Shown: positions 1 through 13,600 of the stretch, piece after piece
Numbering within the stretch: position 1 is the first letter of the stretch
Layout: each line of letters begins with the position of its first letter
From: Symbiodinium kawagutii
Taxonomy: Eukaryota > Sar > Dinophyceae > Suessiales > Symbiodiniaceae
DNA: 64,000 nucleotides
Reading direction: 5' to 3'
Assembly (NCBI GenBank): GCA_009767595.1
Contig: VSDK01018023.1
Location: 36,962 to 100,961, forward strand
Position numbers and translations under genes: made by a program
Notes under the pieces: generated by a model
Databases searched by the model: none
Seen by the model: the letters and a program-made list of their open reading frames with translations, nothing else
Told to the model about the DNA's origin: nothing

Positions 1-190
1 GACATCGCTTGCTCTAGACATCTCTTGCTCTAGACATCTCTTGCTTCAGACATCTCTTGCTTCAGACATCTGTTGCTTCAGACATCTCTTGCTTCAGACA
101 TCTGTTGCTTCAGACATCTCTTGCTTCAGACATCTGTTGCTCTAGACATCGCTTGCATTAGCCATCAGTTGCATTAGCCATCAATTGCAT
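1..190. repeat. 16-bp tandem repeat at the left edge
   Basis: About eleven head-to-tail copies of a 16-base unit (GACATCTCTTGCTTCA, with Ctt/Gtt and TCTA/TTCA variants) run from the window edge and decay into copies reading CATTAGCCATCAGTTG. No coding potential is visible. Confidence 0.9.
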
Positions 191-1750
191 TAGTTGTGAA
201 CTTTCGTAACACGGAACTTTCGTATCGAAACTTCCTTTGAACATATGTGTCAAACATGCAATACACATTCGATCGTTTATATGGAGTATGTGAAATCTCA
301 ATATATTTCATTTCACTTCGCGTGTGTGTATATATATATATATGTATACATACGTACATGTGTAATGTGAAACATGCAACAACGAGACACTATTCAACGT
401 GTCTTGTCTATATTCCAGGAACTATATGTATGTATATATATACACATTTATTTCATGTCTAGTAAAGCATGTTGACACTTCTTTTCATTTGCGTGGCATT
501 AGAGCGGATAGTGCATGTATTACCAATGATGTATGATTTGTTTATCATTCAGTACAATCTTATCCTACATGTATATGAATGTTTATGCAAAATTGATTGT
601 TTGTGTAAGTCTTATACTTTTCTGATCTGACTTCATAGGATATGCTGCAAAGCACTTGAAATTATGTTCATTCCTCCTAATCTACTTTATATGCTGGAAT
701 GCACCACACGGTAATGTGTTATGATTCATATACGCGAACTCGATATTTTTCAAAGTAGTGTGGGAGATAAAAATGTCAAACAGGAAACACAATAAACATG
801 TACATACTAGTACGAACACTGTAGCGTTTGGGGTAATACCGTATGTTGAACATGCTTTATTTGAATTTCACCGCATGGAGGCGAACCGATTCCAGAACGA
901 TCGAACATGATATTAGATGATGAGTTTCTCCGTACTGTCAAACAACTCATACAGTGTAAAAACATGGCATCGTATGAGATAATTTGATGCGCTACATTAT
1001 GTAAGACAATAGGAAGCAGCAAGATGGTAGAATAAAAGATGCAATGATATGATTTGATATTCATACCGCAAAACAAATCAAGAAAACAGACCATGAACTA
1101 ACTTAACCACGTGCAAGATACAATAGAAAGGAATTTAAGGCTGTAGCAACAGGACCATATAGTAGGCTGTGTTCTACACCATCCCCTAAACTGACGTATA
1201 AGTATAAGCTGCCGTATACTGTATATTGATATATAATTAGAACCACATGCTATATACACTACGAGGGACATTCCAGATACTGTATCCTAGACATACTATT
1301 TAGAGCATATTGCATTTTGTCTAGTCTGTACGATCTAATTACTTCATACCAGATACATAACCATACTTCAATGGAATGGAACAACCGCGGAAAATCATGA
1401 GAAAGAACATATGAGTGGAGTCCTAAACCTCCCTCAATTTCGTTTATAAGAGTTGTGTCATATAGCTGCCGCGTGAGCAAAGCGCAGGCTCACGTAAGCC
1501 TGCCTAAGGTGCTGCGTAAGTGGACTTGTTTACCTGTCCCACGTAAGTAAAACCTGAGGTGGCGTAAGGAATGCGGAAGTGATGGCGTGAGGGATCTCAT
1601 GCGAAATGGGCCTGTAAACATACCTTTTGGACCTCACTCATATGACAAACCGTATGAAACAAATTTTACCCATTAACCATTAACCATGAAAAGAAACCAT
1701 TTATGAATCATGGCCTGCCACCGCTTTTCACCATATGAAACCATGAGAAT
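191..1750. other. AT-rich non-coding stretch
   Basis: No exon-like island is visible on either strand. It holds short TA/TG microsatellites around 325-345 and 425-450 and scattered short open frames with no recognisable motif. It is upstream of, or intronic to, the WDR46 gene. Confidence 0.5.
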
Positions 1751-1806
1751 TGGCACGTGACCTGCGGACTTCAACTGCGACCTGCGAAATTTGGTCAGCT
1801 GCCCAG

Positions 1807-1896
1807 GGCCGCGAACCGAAACGCCTGAGCCGCGTGATGCAATCTTCGAAGTCGTTGCGAAAAATGAAGGGCGGGCGCTGAGTGCTGGGGTCAACC
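1807..1896 (+). CDS. WDR46: WDR46 candidate exon, N-terminal part
   Basis: GC-rich island after an AG|G acceptor (gcccag|GG). The open frame reads ETPEPRDAIFEVVAKNEGRA then LSAGVNRG and meets a GT donor (gtggtgg). The VAKNEGRALSAGVNRG segment could correspond to the family's TRNGRHLLLGGRRG strand just upstream of the YIYD block, and its position fits. The similarity is weak and other frames are partly open, so the assignment is tentative. Confidence 0.4.
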
Positions 1897-4800
1897 GTGG
1901 TGGCAGCGAGTGGTGGTGAATATGGCGAGCTGGGTCACTATTAACCAGCAATAATGGAGGATAATAACCAATAAAACTTTAGGGAAAACAATGGTGATAT
2001 GATGGCTAATACTATGGAGGGGAACCAGTGGTGATGTTGGGGAGTATGATGGGCAATGAGATGGTGAATATGTCAATGTCAATGATGCTTACATCACACT
2101 GTTTGCTCATAAATATTTCCGCCCAACTCCCAGGTTGGTGAGCTGTTCGAGTTCAAAGCAGCAAAACGTTGGGGATTGCCATCAGTTCAGTGCCTTTCAA
2201 ACTGCTCACGAACTGCAAAAGTTACATGTTGGCAAAACAAGAAATAGAAGTTTTTGTGCACCGATATTGAAGTTTCAAAAGCATCCACCTGAGTCTTACA
2301 TGATATACTTGTTGGACATAAATGAATACATCAAGAAATAGAATAGATGAAGGAACGAATTGACGATTGACAGTTCCATAAAAAATCGATAAGTAAACAA
2401 TTTAATGAATAGAATGGAATGGCTTAGAACATAAGATGATATGATAAGATATAATATAATATAGTATCACAGAATAAAACAGAACAGAACAGAATAGAAT
2501 AGAATAGAATGGACTGAATCAAAGGCAAATATACATAAATAGATAACAATACATATTAATATATCTACAAATATGGTCATTGCCACAGCTAGTCACGGCT
2601 TGGGGTCACACGCAGCTCAGCACCTCAGGAAGTACACCTACATCTACGACAGCCAAGGTACCGAGTGCAGTCCTCAGCGCCGCCGTGGGGGCGAAGCTGG
2701 AGGCAACTGTAGGAGGAGCGGTGGTACAGGTCAGCTGCACGAGCTGTTGCTGTTGCTCCATGGCTATGGGTCAAGCAGCTAACCAACCAATTTCATGGTG
2801 GTTATTACCCAGCCAACTATAGGGAAAACAACGGTTAATGATGGGGAACCAGGGGTACGGGGTTTTGACCCACAGCCCCATTTTTGTGGAGTAGTCTTCG
2901 TCAGTGGCGATTTTCATTGCGGAAAGCTTGAGATTGTCGGTCGTAGTTATTGTCGCTGTGCCATGGCAGCTGTTATGTTCATTCATGATGTTTCTGGTCG
3001 AACAGTCTCTTTTGTAGTCATCCATTCAGTAGTTATGCCATTGACACTGAAGTGTCTTGTATTCGATCCTCAGTCTTGTTCGTGTATTCTTGTCGTTGTG
3101 GTGGTGGTGGTGATTGGTGTTGTTGTGGTAGCTGGCCGTTGCAGTGGTCCGCTATGGCCTGGTTGTATCCCTGTAATTTCACCTGGGTATGCTCCAAAGT
3201 CAACAACTCATTTTTGGAAGCATCCCCAAATGATGTAATTTGGTATCAGTTAATGATGTTAATGAAATCTACACATCATATCTAATTATCCCAGATGCGT
3301 CAGCCCAATGGATTATGACTGCCTGCCTGGACTCTGCTGTATTCAGGTTGCACTGCATCAAGCAACAGAGGCGGTCTGTGGGTTTGTGCGGGCCAGGAGT
3401 GGTCCTTGGTTTGGAGATGTCCGAGTGCTTTGAGGTTTGGAGGGTCAGTCTTACATATGGATCAATACCATCACGAAACACGGCCAGAAGTTCACCCCCC
3501 GGTCATTTACAATGATTCGCCAGCATGTCCCGACGCATTCTAAACCTGAGTGGTTTAGGTTGGGCATGTTCACTCTAAGCCTGGGATGGTTCGAGCCTCT
3601 TAAGTTGTAGGATATACCGGGTACAGGATTTGTTCCAACAAGAGTAGGACCAAACATGAAATGCAGATATGGCAGTGAAACATCATGAACCATTGTTTTT
3701 CCTATTATTGTTGGTCAATATTGACCCGTAGCCATATGCAATGACAGATCTGGTCACCGTAGCACTCCAGAGCCAGCTGTTGGTTGGTCCTTGGCGGCAA
3801 CCCATTTCTCCCTATACGACCCCACCTGTCCCAACAGCCAGGGTTTCTCGACATTTGGAAGCAATGAATACGACAGCATCGATGATGATTAGCCTCGGCA
3901 TTCGCCCCAATGATGACCTGGAACACCGGTGGTCATGACCACCCCAATCCATCATCGGCAAAATTGACGGTTTACAAAGCTACGGCATTAACGTTTGATG
4001 CTTAACCCAGGCAATCAGCCCGTCAAGGGCACTCAGATTCTTCCGTCGAATTGTGTGGGAACTGTCGAGGTGGACTGTTTCGACGGATCACACACAGGTG
4101 GCCGAAACCAGATTTCCTGGTTTGTAAAGCCAGCTACTATCCTAGTTACACCTGGTTCGACACAAAACCCCAGGTCATTCTATCTGCGAGGTAAGGCCAT
4201 CTTTGGAACCTGATCTTCTGGAGTTGTCACGGGTATGTATCTAATAGAAGTTTTATCATTTTGATGGGCAGACCATCAGCAGGGTGAAGCACAAACCATA
4301 CTGTTTATCGCATCTCGTTTACCCCACCCATGAGTTTGAGGCTTCACGGGGCTACAAAGTGGGCCCAGCAGTTGTAAGTTGGCTTAGTTCACCGAAATAA
4401 CTGGTAGAAATCAACCTAGTTAAGTCAGGCAAATAAACCAACTTAGTTCAGTGGTTGGGGGCCCACTTTGTAGTTATTGCGCAAGTGGGTGACCCGATTG
4501 GCAGCATCCCGTTGCAGGTTTCCGATGCTATTGGACTTCTTGCCGTATCACTTCTTGTTGGTTTCCGCAGGCTGCGCCCCGTGTCAAAAGGGCCCCGGCA
4601 CCTGATCGATGTCCGAGGTGTGTTTCGGAGGTGTCACGTGGGAAACCAGCGAAACGCTCGTTTTGGCTCAGCTTGGTGGGTCGTTACAATACACACCATT
4701 CTGGTTAATCATCAAGCTGAGTCCCTGGTTGATATCACACTGATGGTGATTGATGGCGGTTGATTTGTTGAATTTGGGCTTTTTTGTATACGAATCAGAT

Positions 4801-7586
4801 CATGATTCATCACTGACCTTGGGATCAACTTGGTGGTTTTTCAAGTCATACTGTAGGGGTCCCCCAGTTATCATTTGAGGCATTTAGTAATAAACCAACC
4901 ATAACTTTTGGGTGCCCAGAGTGGCTTGGGAAAGCACCACTTCAGCTGTTCAAAGTTGTTTGTTCTCACTCATCGACTACGATTCCCCATCATTGAGCCT
5001 ATGTTCAGATGCGGGAGACACCGATCTGGGTACCAGCAAACATTTGGTGCCAGGCTCCGCAAAATATGGTGGTTTCTTGAAATAGGGGTACCCCAAAAAT
5101 GGCTGGTTTATTACTATTATATTGAGAAACCACCACATGGCTGTGAGGCAAGACCGTTTACCTCTGGTGAACACCCCCAAATGACCAAATTGGTCTTTGT
5201 TAGGATGTTCATCCATCCATTTTTGGGATTATTGGCGTGGAGCCACACCATACGTTGAGGTACACCGAGAGTATCTGAAATGAACAAATGAAGATCGGGG
5301 TAGTTTCAAGCTATCGGTTTCTGGTTGGGGAGCGTGTGCGAATATCTTGCGTGTTCTAAAACCTACAGGTATTTCTCGATGTAAATGTAAACAGATGAAC
5401 ATGTATGCAGTATGTACATATACCATGTGTATGGGGAAAACCTCAGTAGCTACCTACCTGCATATTGTGCATACTTGTACGCAATTACACATATACATGT
5501 CAACAAGGGGTCCGTTTCCGTTCAAGAAGCTCTGTTCAGCTGGGCACATGAAATTGTTGGCAGGGAAGCCAAAGCAATGACAATGGCCAAGAACTCCCAA
5601 CAGTAATACAACAAACGGCACTAGAGATGTGGATACTGCGTAAAAGCGCATGGTGTTGGGTGAATAGTCTCCTACTTTAATGCTTCATTCAAATACTTTC
5701 AACGTCTTTCAACTAATTCCAAGTATGGGGTATCTCAAGATTTTGACCGCATTTTTTCTTCATTCACCAGCGTTCCTGTCGCTTTGTCACCGCATAAGAA
5801 TAGAAGGATACAGGGAGCCGACCAACATCGCTGATGTTTGAATATTGCCAGCCCAGATGGTGACAGCAACATCGCTGTTACGTTCAAGGTTCCCTGGCCA
5901 ATCTGGCCAGCCATGACCTGCGCACGTGGACCAGTGTTGGGTCAAGCTTATCCTTAGCACAAAATTAATAGCATCATTGCCCCCGTATGGGGGTTTCTCA
6001 AAATTAGGGGATCTCCAAAATGCTTGGTGTATTAGCATCAATGATTAAAGAAAGATGATTGGAGGGGTGCCCCTAGTTTAGGAAACCAGCATCTTCAGGG
6101 ATCATCAAGCCTGATTAGCCATCAAGGATCCTGAACCAGTCTTAGAGGGGATTTCAGCGAAACATCCTTAACCATCATCTGGGAATATCAACCATTATCT
6201 CCCTTACTCGTGATAAACATCATGAATCCCAGAAGATTAATCACTGGTTAAACGTTTTGTTTTCCCAATACTGGGATGGATGGTTCGTTGATCAACTAAT
6301 AGTTCTAGAATGTCTTATACCATCAACCATCTATGAAGTCATTGTATCGTTATGAAAAATCAGTATGAAGTCAATGAACCCAGCGGTTCATCAGTAGGTT
6401 CATCAGTAAATTCACCAACCAGCAACCTGTATCAACCATGACCCAGTAGGTTTTGGACGCCACCGCAACGGTGCGGTGGCACTGCGCATGGCCTGCCGGA
6501 ACCGATGTTGCCGCGCCTGCCACAGGTGAGCGGGGTGAGATCTCCTGGAGAGACATCACCCATGGTGCGCAGGTGGAGCTGCAGCTGGTGGCGAATCAGC
6601 AGCTATGCAACAAGTAAGTCATGGATGAACCAGCCAATTTGTTAGTGGCTGATTGGTTAATGAATTGGTTAATGAACTAAGATTGACTGACATTGGTGGT
6701 TATTGATGAACCATGTTTCATAGCTGATTATCAATTGATTAATCATGTTTGATTAATGAATTGGTTAATGAGCTGGTTAATGAATTTAATGAATTGGTAA
6801 CTAACATTGAGTGACATGGGTGGTTCATCGACCAGCAGCCATTTGGTGATGAACCATTCAACTGACAATTGGTTAATGTTCGTTGGCTACGAGCAGACGC
6901 TGTTGTTTGCCCGGACCCGAACAAATCTTCATTTTCATCATCATCTCATCATGTTCATCATTATCATTATCGTCATCCAAAGCACCTATAACCCTAAAAC
7001 CCTAAACCCTAAAACCCTAAATGCCTAAACCCTAAAAACCTGAAAACACCCTACATGACAGTGAATTCTTGGGCAAACGGCGGTGTCTGCGCGTAACCTT
7101 ACTTCATGATTAACCACCAATGAGTTAATCAACTCACAATTGATTAATGATCATCAATATTTAGATAAGTCACAATTGGTTAATGTTAGTTACTGTTAGT
7201 TGGTTAACCACCAATTTACTATCCAATTAATACAATCCATTCACTATTAACCATTAAAATTATAGATTGACCGGGCATTTATTAGCCAGGTATTGATCAT
7301 GAACCAACCGCCAATTGCCCATGATTGATCAAGAGACTAACAATTGACTCATCAGAACTATTCAATTGCTCATTATACCATTGCCATTGCTGGGTGAGAT
7401 TACCAGGGGGATAGGTTTTTGTGGGTCAACTTCATTGATGGACGCGACTACCATTTCAGTAGGAAACCACTGTTTTGGGTCTCCCCATCAAGAAACGAGG
7501 GAGTACGAGGGGTTTGTTGACCTAGGATCAGCATTCGTTGTATCCCAATATTGATCAATCCCTCCATCGCAATGATGAGTATGACT

Positions 7587-7624
<38 letters not shown>

Positions 7625-10600
7625 AATGATTAATGATAACGAATGATTGTTGGGTTAAATGGTGGTGAAAGGTGGTTGATGGCAGTCAGTGGCCCACCTT
7701 CATATCTCCCTCGGGAACCATCACAGTATTTTAGGTATACTGTTGTGGTTCACTTCGAAAATTGAACTGATATGACTGTGATCAACCACAACTATTGGGC
7801 TCAAAGGCGTGTTTGACACGATTTGTTGAGAAATATGACCCATACATTACATACATTACATAAACATATTCAAACCTGCGCTTATATGTAAGGTAGCAGA
7901 TGTTGATTTGTGACAGATATCGGGCTCTGCTTCTGCAGTTGAATGGTCGTTGTGAAGCGAGAGCGGCCGTCTCACTGCCATGCGGCAGCAGATCTAGCTG
8001 AGTGGTGGCCAGACATTGTTCGAGCTGAGGCTTCTACTTGGTTTCTTGTTTGAGCTCCTATACCCACCTCCCTCTGGACCCAACCAACTGTGGTTGGATA
8101 TGATTAACCATCATAAATCAACTGTTATTAACCATTATTGACCACCATAACCCATTATTAACCATCATGAACCACCCTAGTCAACTACAATCAACCATTC
8201 TTAACCATCATTAACTGGTACCAATCATGATGAACCACCGGTACCTGGGGGCATCACTTGCGCCTTGCTGCAGGTGGCTGAGCACCGTACCCATCTGGGA
8301 ACTACCACGTCACTTGCAGAAAGCTTGGACGAGTGGTTGCCCATTACCAACGTTTGATGGTTTATGATGGTTCATCAATGGCTTATGACTTTATGATGGT
8401 CATTGATGGTTCATCAATGGTCTATGACTCTATAATGAATGATTGTCTTTGGTGGTCTTTGATGGTCAATTGATGATTAATTGATTCTGCATGAACGGTA
8501 GCGGTTACTTGCCCAATGATAGTTAATGATGGTCAATGATATGACAGCCCACAGTAAACTGGTGATTAATGATGTTCAAACAATGGTTCATAGTGGACTA
8601 ATGATGGTTATTGTTTGTGAATCGTTAATTGACTCTCTAAGAATGGTTGTTGGATTTTTGCGGGCGGCCGGATGTCTGTTGCTTTGCCATCCCACTTTAT
8701 CATAGTTGCATCAAACATAGATCCTCCGGTATTGCTGTACATAGACTTGCACCATCTGACCGGCTGTGGATGGAGGATCTATCCCTGCTAGTTGCACCCA
8801 AGTTGACCACCAATCACCGAGATCTCCAACTGGCACCCAGGTGTTTGCGGCAGAACCCCAAGAATGCGGTGATGCACTTGGGCCACAAACAGGCCGCAGG
8901 GCGCTGGCTAGTCACGAAAGGATGGGCGCCCTGGGAGATGTTGGAGGTTTCCAGCCGACCTTGGATGGTTTTTCCGCGGTTTCTGCGTGGTTTTCCTTTG
9001 TTTTCCTGTTGATCTTTGAAGCGGTTTTCCACCTCAAGCTGTTGAACCAGAGTTGTTGATTTCAAGGATGGGAGCATTCGGGAGCATCTGGTTATTTTAA
9101 ATTTTCGGTTGGGTGATTTGGATGCAGTTGGAATGTCTGTTTTATTGGTGGATTCTTGTGCATGATTGAACCTGAAACGATTCGACTCATATCAGCCACA
9201 GTTCGAGCAGTCAAGAGATAGTGGATACGGATACAGATGGTTGATGATGATGATGGTTGGTGTGTGGTCAACCAGTGGCTACTGGAAGGGTGATATGGAT
9301 TGAGCACGCCCAAGCTATGGGAAAGCAATCACCAATCAAAGCACCCAACCATGCTGCAGCCAGGGCCAAGTTACCCTTTGGACCCCGCGCGGGACTCGGA
9401 AATCGAGAGCTGTTTGGAAGACCAAGCAGCAGTTTTTCATGGGCCCGATATGGTGGTTTCTCAAAATAGGGAACCCCAACAATTGATGGTTTACTTTTCT
9501 AAATGATTAATTAATATTAGATGTTTTGGGGATCCCCTATTTTGAGAAGCCACCATATATAAACCCAGCAAATAACATCAAACATCTAGAAACTTATGAT
9601 GTTACCATCTAATCAGGAGGGTAAACCCATGGGATCCACCAAGATCCCCTTGATTCATCGCTCGTGTTTTGAAGGATCGTTGGAATGGTAAACCATGAAG
9701 AGGACACATGATTGCACAGACCGCATATAATCATTAGGATGTACATCGACATTGCTATACAATTAATTACAGTGATTCTTACCGTCGGAGGTCATGTCCC
9801 CATGATATTTGCTTACACGGGTGTTTCTTAAAGAAGGGTGCCCCCAAATCATCCACTGTATTGACCCGTTATAGTAATAAACTTAGGAAGCAAAAACGCG
9901 AAAAGGTACCTGACAATTTGAGCGACACAAAAAGGACACCCATAAGTTTGGGTCTTTCTCCGAATAGGTTTACCCCCGAATCATCCGATCACATACAATC
10001 ATATATAAAGTATTTTTAGTAATTTATAAACCATCCATATTTGGTGTTCGCTGTTTTGAGAAACACCCAAGAATGGTCTGTCCACACGGTGGGTGCGAGA
10101 TTAGCCATGGTCCAGCAATGGTCTGATGTTCCAAAGATGGAGTCATTGGCCAAACATGCTCCTGCTCCAAAAATCCTGCTGATCAGCTTCGTAGGGCTTC
10201 GAGCGGCTGGAGATGATCACAGTTTGCGGGAGATCTCCTGGTGGGTTTTCCTCGGTGCACCTTGGATCACCAATTCCGTGGGGAAGCTGAGGAGTGTCAA
10301 GGAGCCCGTTGTGAAGATTGCCTGCCACAACGCCCAGGTGCGGCGCATTTGTTGTGACCTGATGACCGCAGAGATGCATCGGAGCAGGGCCCAAGAAATG
10401 TTTTAAATTAGGGCCGTCATTTCCTGGATAGCCCCGACCTGGAACATCAAAGTCTCCGACTGTTGACATGTAAAACCCACGCTCAATCAGAGACGATGAT
10501 TATCGCCCCATTTTGACGATGTGACGAAGCTGGCACTTTCCCTCCAACCTTGGCTTGTTCATTACAGTGGAGTTCACTGAAAGCAACGAACGAAACCATC

Positions 10601-13600
10601 CAACGATTCCTGAACTATGTGGCTGGTTGCCATCGATTAAGAAAGCTTCCACCATGATGCTTCCAACATTCTGGGGCTCATATCCATCCAACATATCCAA
10701 CATATCCAACGATCACTGCGCCGAGCGGCTGAGAATTTCCGAGCTGGTCAGCCCGTGCAGGTGACAGCCCTGGCGGTGCATGGAAACTACATGGCCTGGG
10801 AGCTCATGAGATATCTGAAGTGAGAATCTGATAATTAGCTGAAGTGATAGCTGAAGCATTTTATTCTTCTTGAATCCTCAACGCTATTGCAGTAGGTTCG
10901 CGTTCTGCCCTGTTGCGGCATGCCCAGTGGCTGGGTCTCGCTCCCTATCCACCGCTCGTTGGTTCTTAGGTCACAGCTGGCGCTGAGGCCATGTGGAAGG
11001 CTCGTTCGGCGCATGGTAAGTAGTCAGTTACGGATCGGGATCTAGGTCCGGGTAGGTGAACTGACCCAACGTCACGTTGAATGTCACCAGTTGCTTTCGC
11101 AGTGGTGCGCAATAAAGCATCAAGCATTTTGGGTGGGCCCTGCAACTTGGATCTTTTGGTTGGAAGTCTTAGGCTGGAGGATTGGCACATGGGTGGCGAG
11201 AGCCATTGTGCAAATAACAATCACGCCTCCACTGGTGTTTGACCCCATCGTACGTTTCTGCGCAAATTCATGGAGTGGGAAACCGCAGTTGTTGGTCGGG
11301 TATTGGGTGTGTATGTATGAGGTGGTCACTATCCGTTTCTATGCAAGCCTATCTGGGTATGGACCGTCAATACGGCAGCCCCCCAAAACGCCACGAAACA
11401 TATTTGCTGATAAGGCACTCATACCACGAACCAGCCACTGCCTGTTATCCAAGTACAAAGTGCTCCCCCAACCACTGAACTAAGTTGGTTTATAACTGAC
11501 TTAACATAGGGTGATTTCTACCAGTTACAGGGGGTTATAAGCCAACTTACAACTGCCGGGGGCCCGGTCCCTTGTAGGGATACCACATGAAACCAGCCCG
11601 AAATCACCAGCTGGTTGATTGATGTGTAGCCAGGTCTGGGACCTTCGCACCTACAAGACGCTGCACACCTATGGCAGGTGCAGCGAGCCCTGTGGCGATT
11701 CCCCAGATCCAACCAAGGGCCCCAGGGTGAGCAGCAAAGGCACATGGCAGCGCTAGTCCTTTGCAAGCTGATGAGTGAGCCACTCACTATTGTCATGGAA
11801 CGGTGGAGTAATGGTAAACTAGTATGGTTAGGTTACTATAGACAGTTTAGTATTCAAGTATAGTTGGGTTCTGGGATGCACCGGGATCCCAAAACAGCTG
11901 CGGTGATTTGTTCACCGTCACAGCACTGCAACGATTGATCTCGCGCAGGAAGTATGGTCATGCAATCAACAGCATCGATGTGTCGGGTGCCCAGCCTGAT
12001 ATCGTCCTCAGGCAGAGTGGAACATTTTTGCTAGGCTGCCTGATATAGCTGAGTGGTTATTGTAATTCATGTTCTAAGTTCCTGATTGCATCATCTGCAC
12101 TAGGTTCACACATTTTTTGGGACAGTTGCAAGCAGGTGCTACACCATTTTGACTCAAATCAAAATTCCATTAGGTCTTAACATTATCAAATGATACCCTC
12201 TGGTAAACTAACCTAGCAATAGAAACTGTTCCATTAATTGATGTTTTCCTTGGGTTTCACGATAAGATATTGTCAAAATCCATTGCCAGGTTAGTTTACC
12301 GGAGGGTAGGTCATTTTCTTCCATACATAGGTAGATAAGCTAGGCTTTCCCATGACACCAACCTTTGACAGGACACCAAGTTACACCGCTTCCACGTGCT
12401 GCCGTGGCTATGAATTGGACACGGATGGGTAGTCCACAGCCATATTGGATAGTCATTGCCACTCATAGAGTATTTATAAGTAGTTACTTAAGTAGTTGTA
12501 AGATTATATAACTTACAATTAAGTATTTGTAAGTTAGAACCTGATATAAGTAGAAATAGTTGTATGTTCGTAGCCATTGACTATCTTATACTAAAAGACT
12601 CAACATATTTGCTATCAACGACTTACCCAGCGGTTGGGTTCCGTTTTACGTGACACTTAGCTGGGCGGATCGAAAGCTGTGACAGGTGAAATTCTGGGGT
12701 TGGAGAGGAAGGAGTCCGACATGTACCGATCCTTTGCAACAGCGGGTTTCAAGATGGGGTACCCTCTTCAGGGTCTCCAGTATCTGTATACTGATAATAG
12801 CGCCGAATATAGCTTAACCTAGTTGTAGTCGCAAGAACTTAGCTGTAAAAACTGGTAGGCTAGTTGTTATGAGTGTTATAACTGGTGGGCTACAACTAGT
12901 AGGTTACAACTGGTAGTTGTACAAGATATAACGTATAACACCTACTGTTGGAATGTATAACACCTACTGTTCTATCACCATAGCACTCGAAACTACTTAG
13001 CTGCTACAACCGTTTGCTTTTTGGTTCCATCATGTCTAGTGCAAAGGCTGAAACTTTCAGCCATCGCCAGTTGCTGCACCAAAAATGGTTGACATTTCTG
13101 GCACCAGGTGGTGCCCCCACCGGATTTGTATATAATCCAGATTAATCCACACGACTACGGTTGTTTTTGTGCCAGAAACCAGGACATAGTGAGGTGATTT
13201 TTAGTTGCCAGTATAGTTACTGTATCAGAGTCAGGTAATCATAGTCAGGTAGTCATTGATTAACTAATGAAGCATATATTATCATAGTCTCGGTATTGCC
13301 AACTTCGCTAGTGATTTAGTGCACCACTCACGGGTGGTACGGGTGGAAAATGACGATCAATGCAAGTCAGTAGTGGATAGTGATGGCTAATGTTAACTGC
13401 TCTGTAAACCGGATTAATATAAGTAACCATAGTCAGTGGCATCATTCGCCATGAATTCATTGATTATGAAAACCATGATGGGGTTAGTTTCTGGTGCCTA
13501 GGGTAGTAAATATATTTGTGTAAGATTGCGATAGGACACCATGATGCAGCAGAATTGCACTGTTGAGAACATGGCTGGTGTCAGGTCGATGACGGGCATG

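Larger units (their letters stand above)
2879..6449 (+). other. long intron (WDR46)
   Basis: About 3.6 kb with one family B element, two family A elements and a part-copy of family C near 3695-3740. Several moderately long open frames (for example 2795-3238 and 4455-4763) show no family similarity and look incidental. Confidence 0.5.
6573..8273 (+). other. intron (WDR46)
   Basis: Holds TTGGTTAATG-type low-complexity sequence, a short telomere-like run (6988-7036), a GAT microsatellite (7583-7625) and TTAACCAT repeats (8100-8240). A weak GC-rich island at 7915-8050 has open frames but no recognised motif. Confidence 0.5.
8893..10291 (+). other. intron (WDR46) with possible missing short exon
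   Basis: Contains a family A element (9448-9560) and a diverged one (about 9950-10072). A coding-like frame at 9340-9455 (PSYPLDPARDSEIESCLEDQ) has no family match. The family needs a short G-x-V-x-LW-x-P strand here; AMVQQWSDVPK near 10102-10135 might supply it, but no AG|G acceptor is seen. Confidence 0.45.

Noticed and set aside
6988..7036. Telomere end
   Set aside because: Only five imperfect units, internal, within a WDR46 intron.
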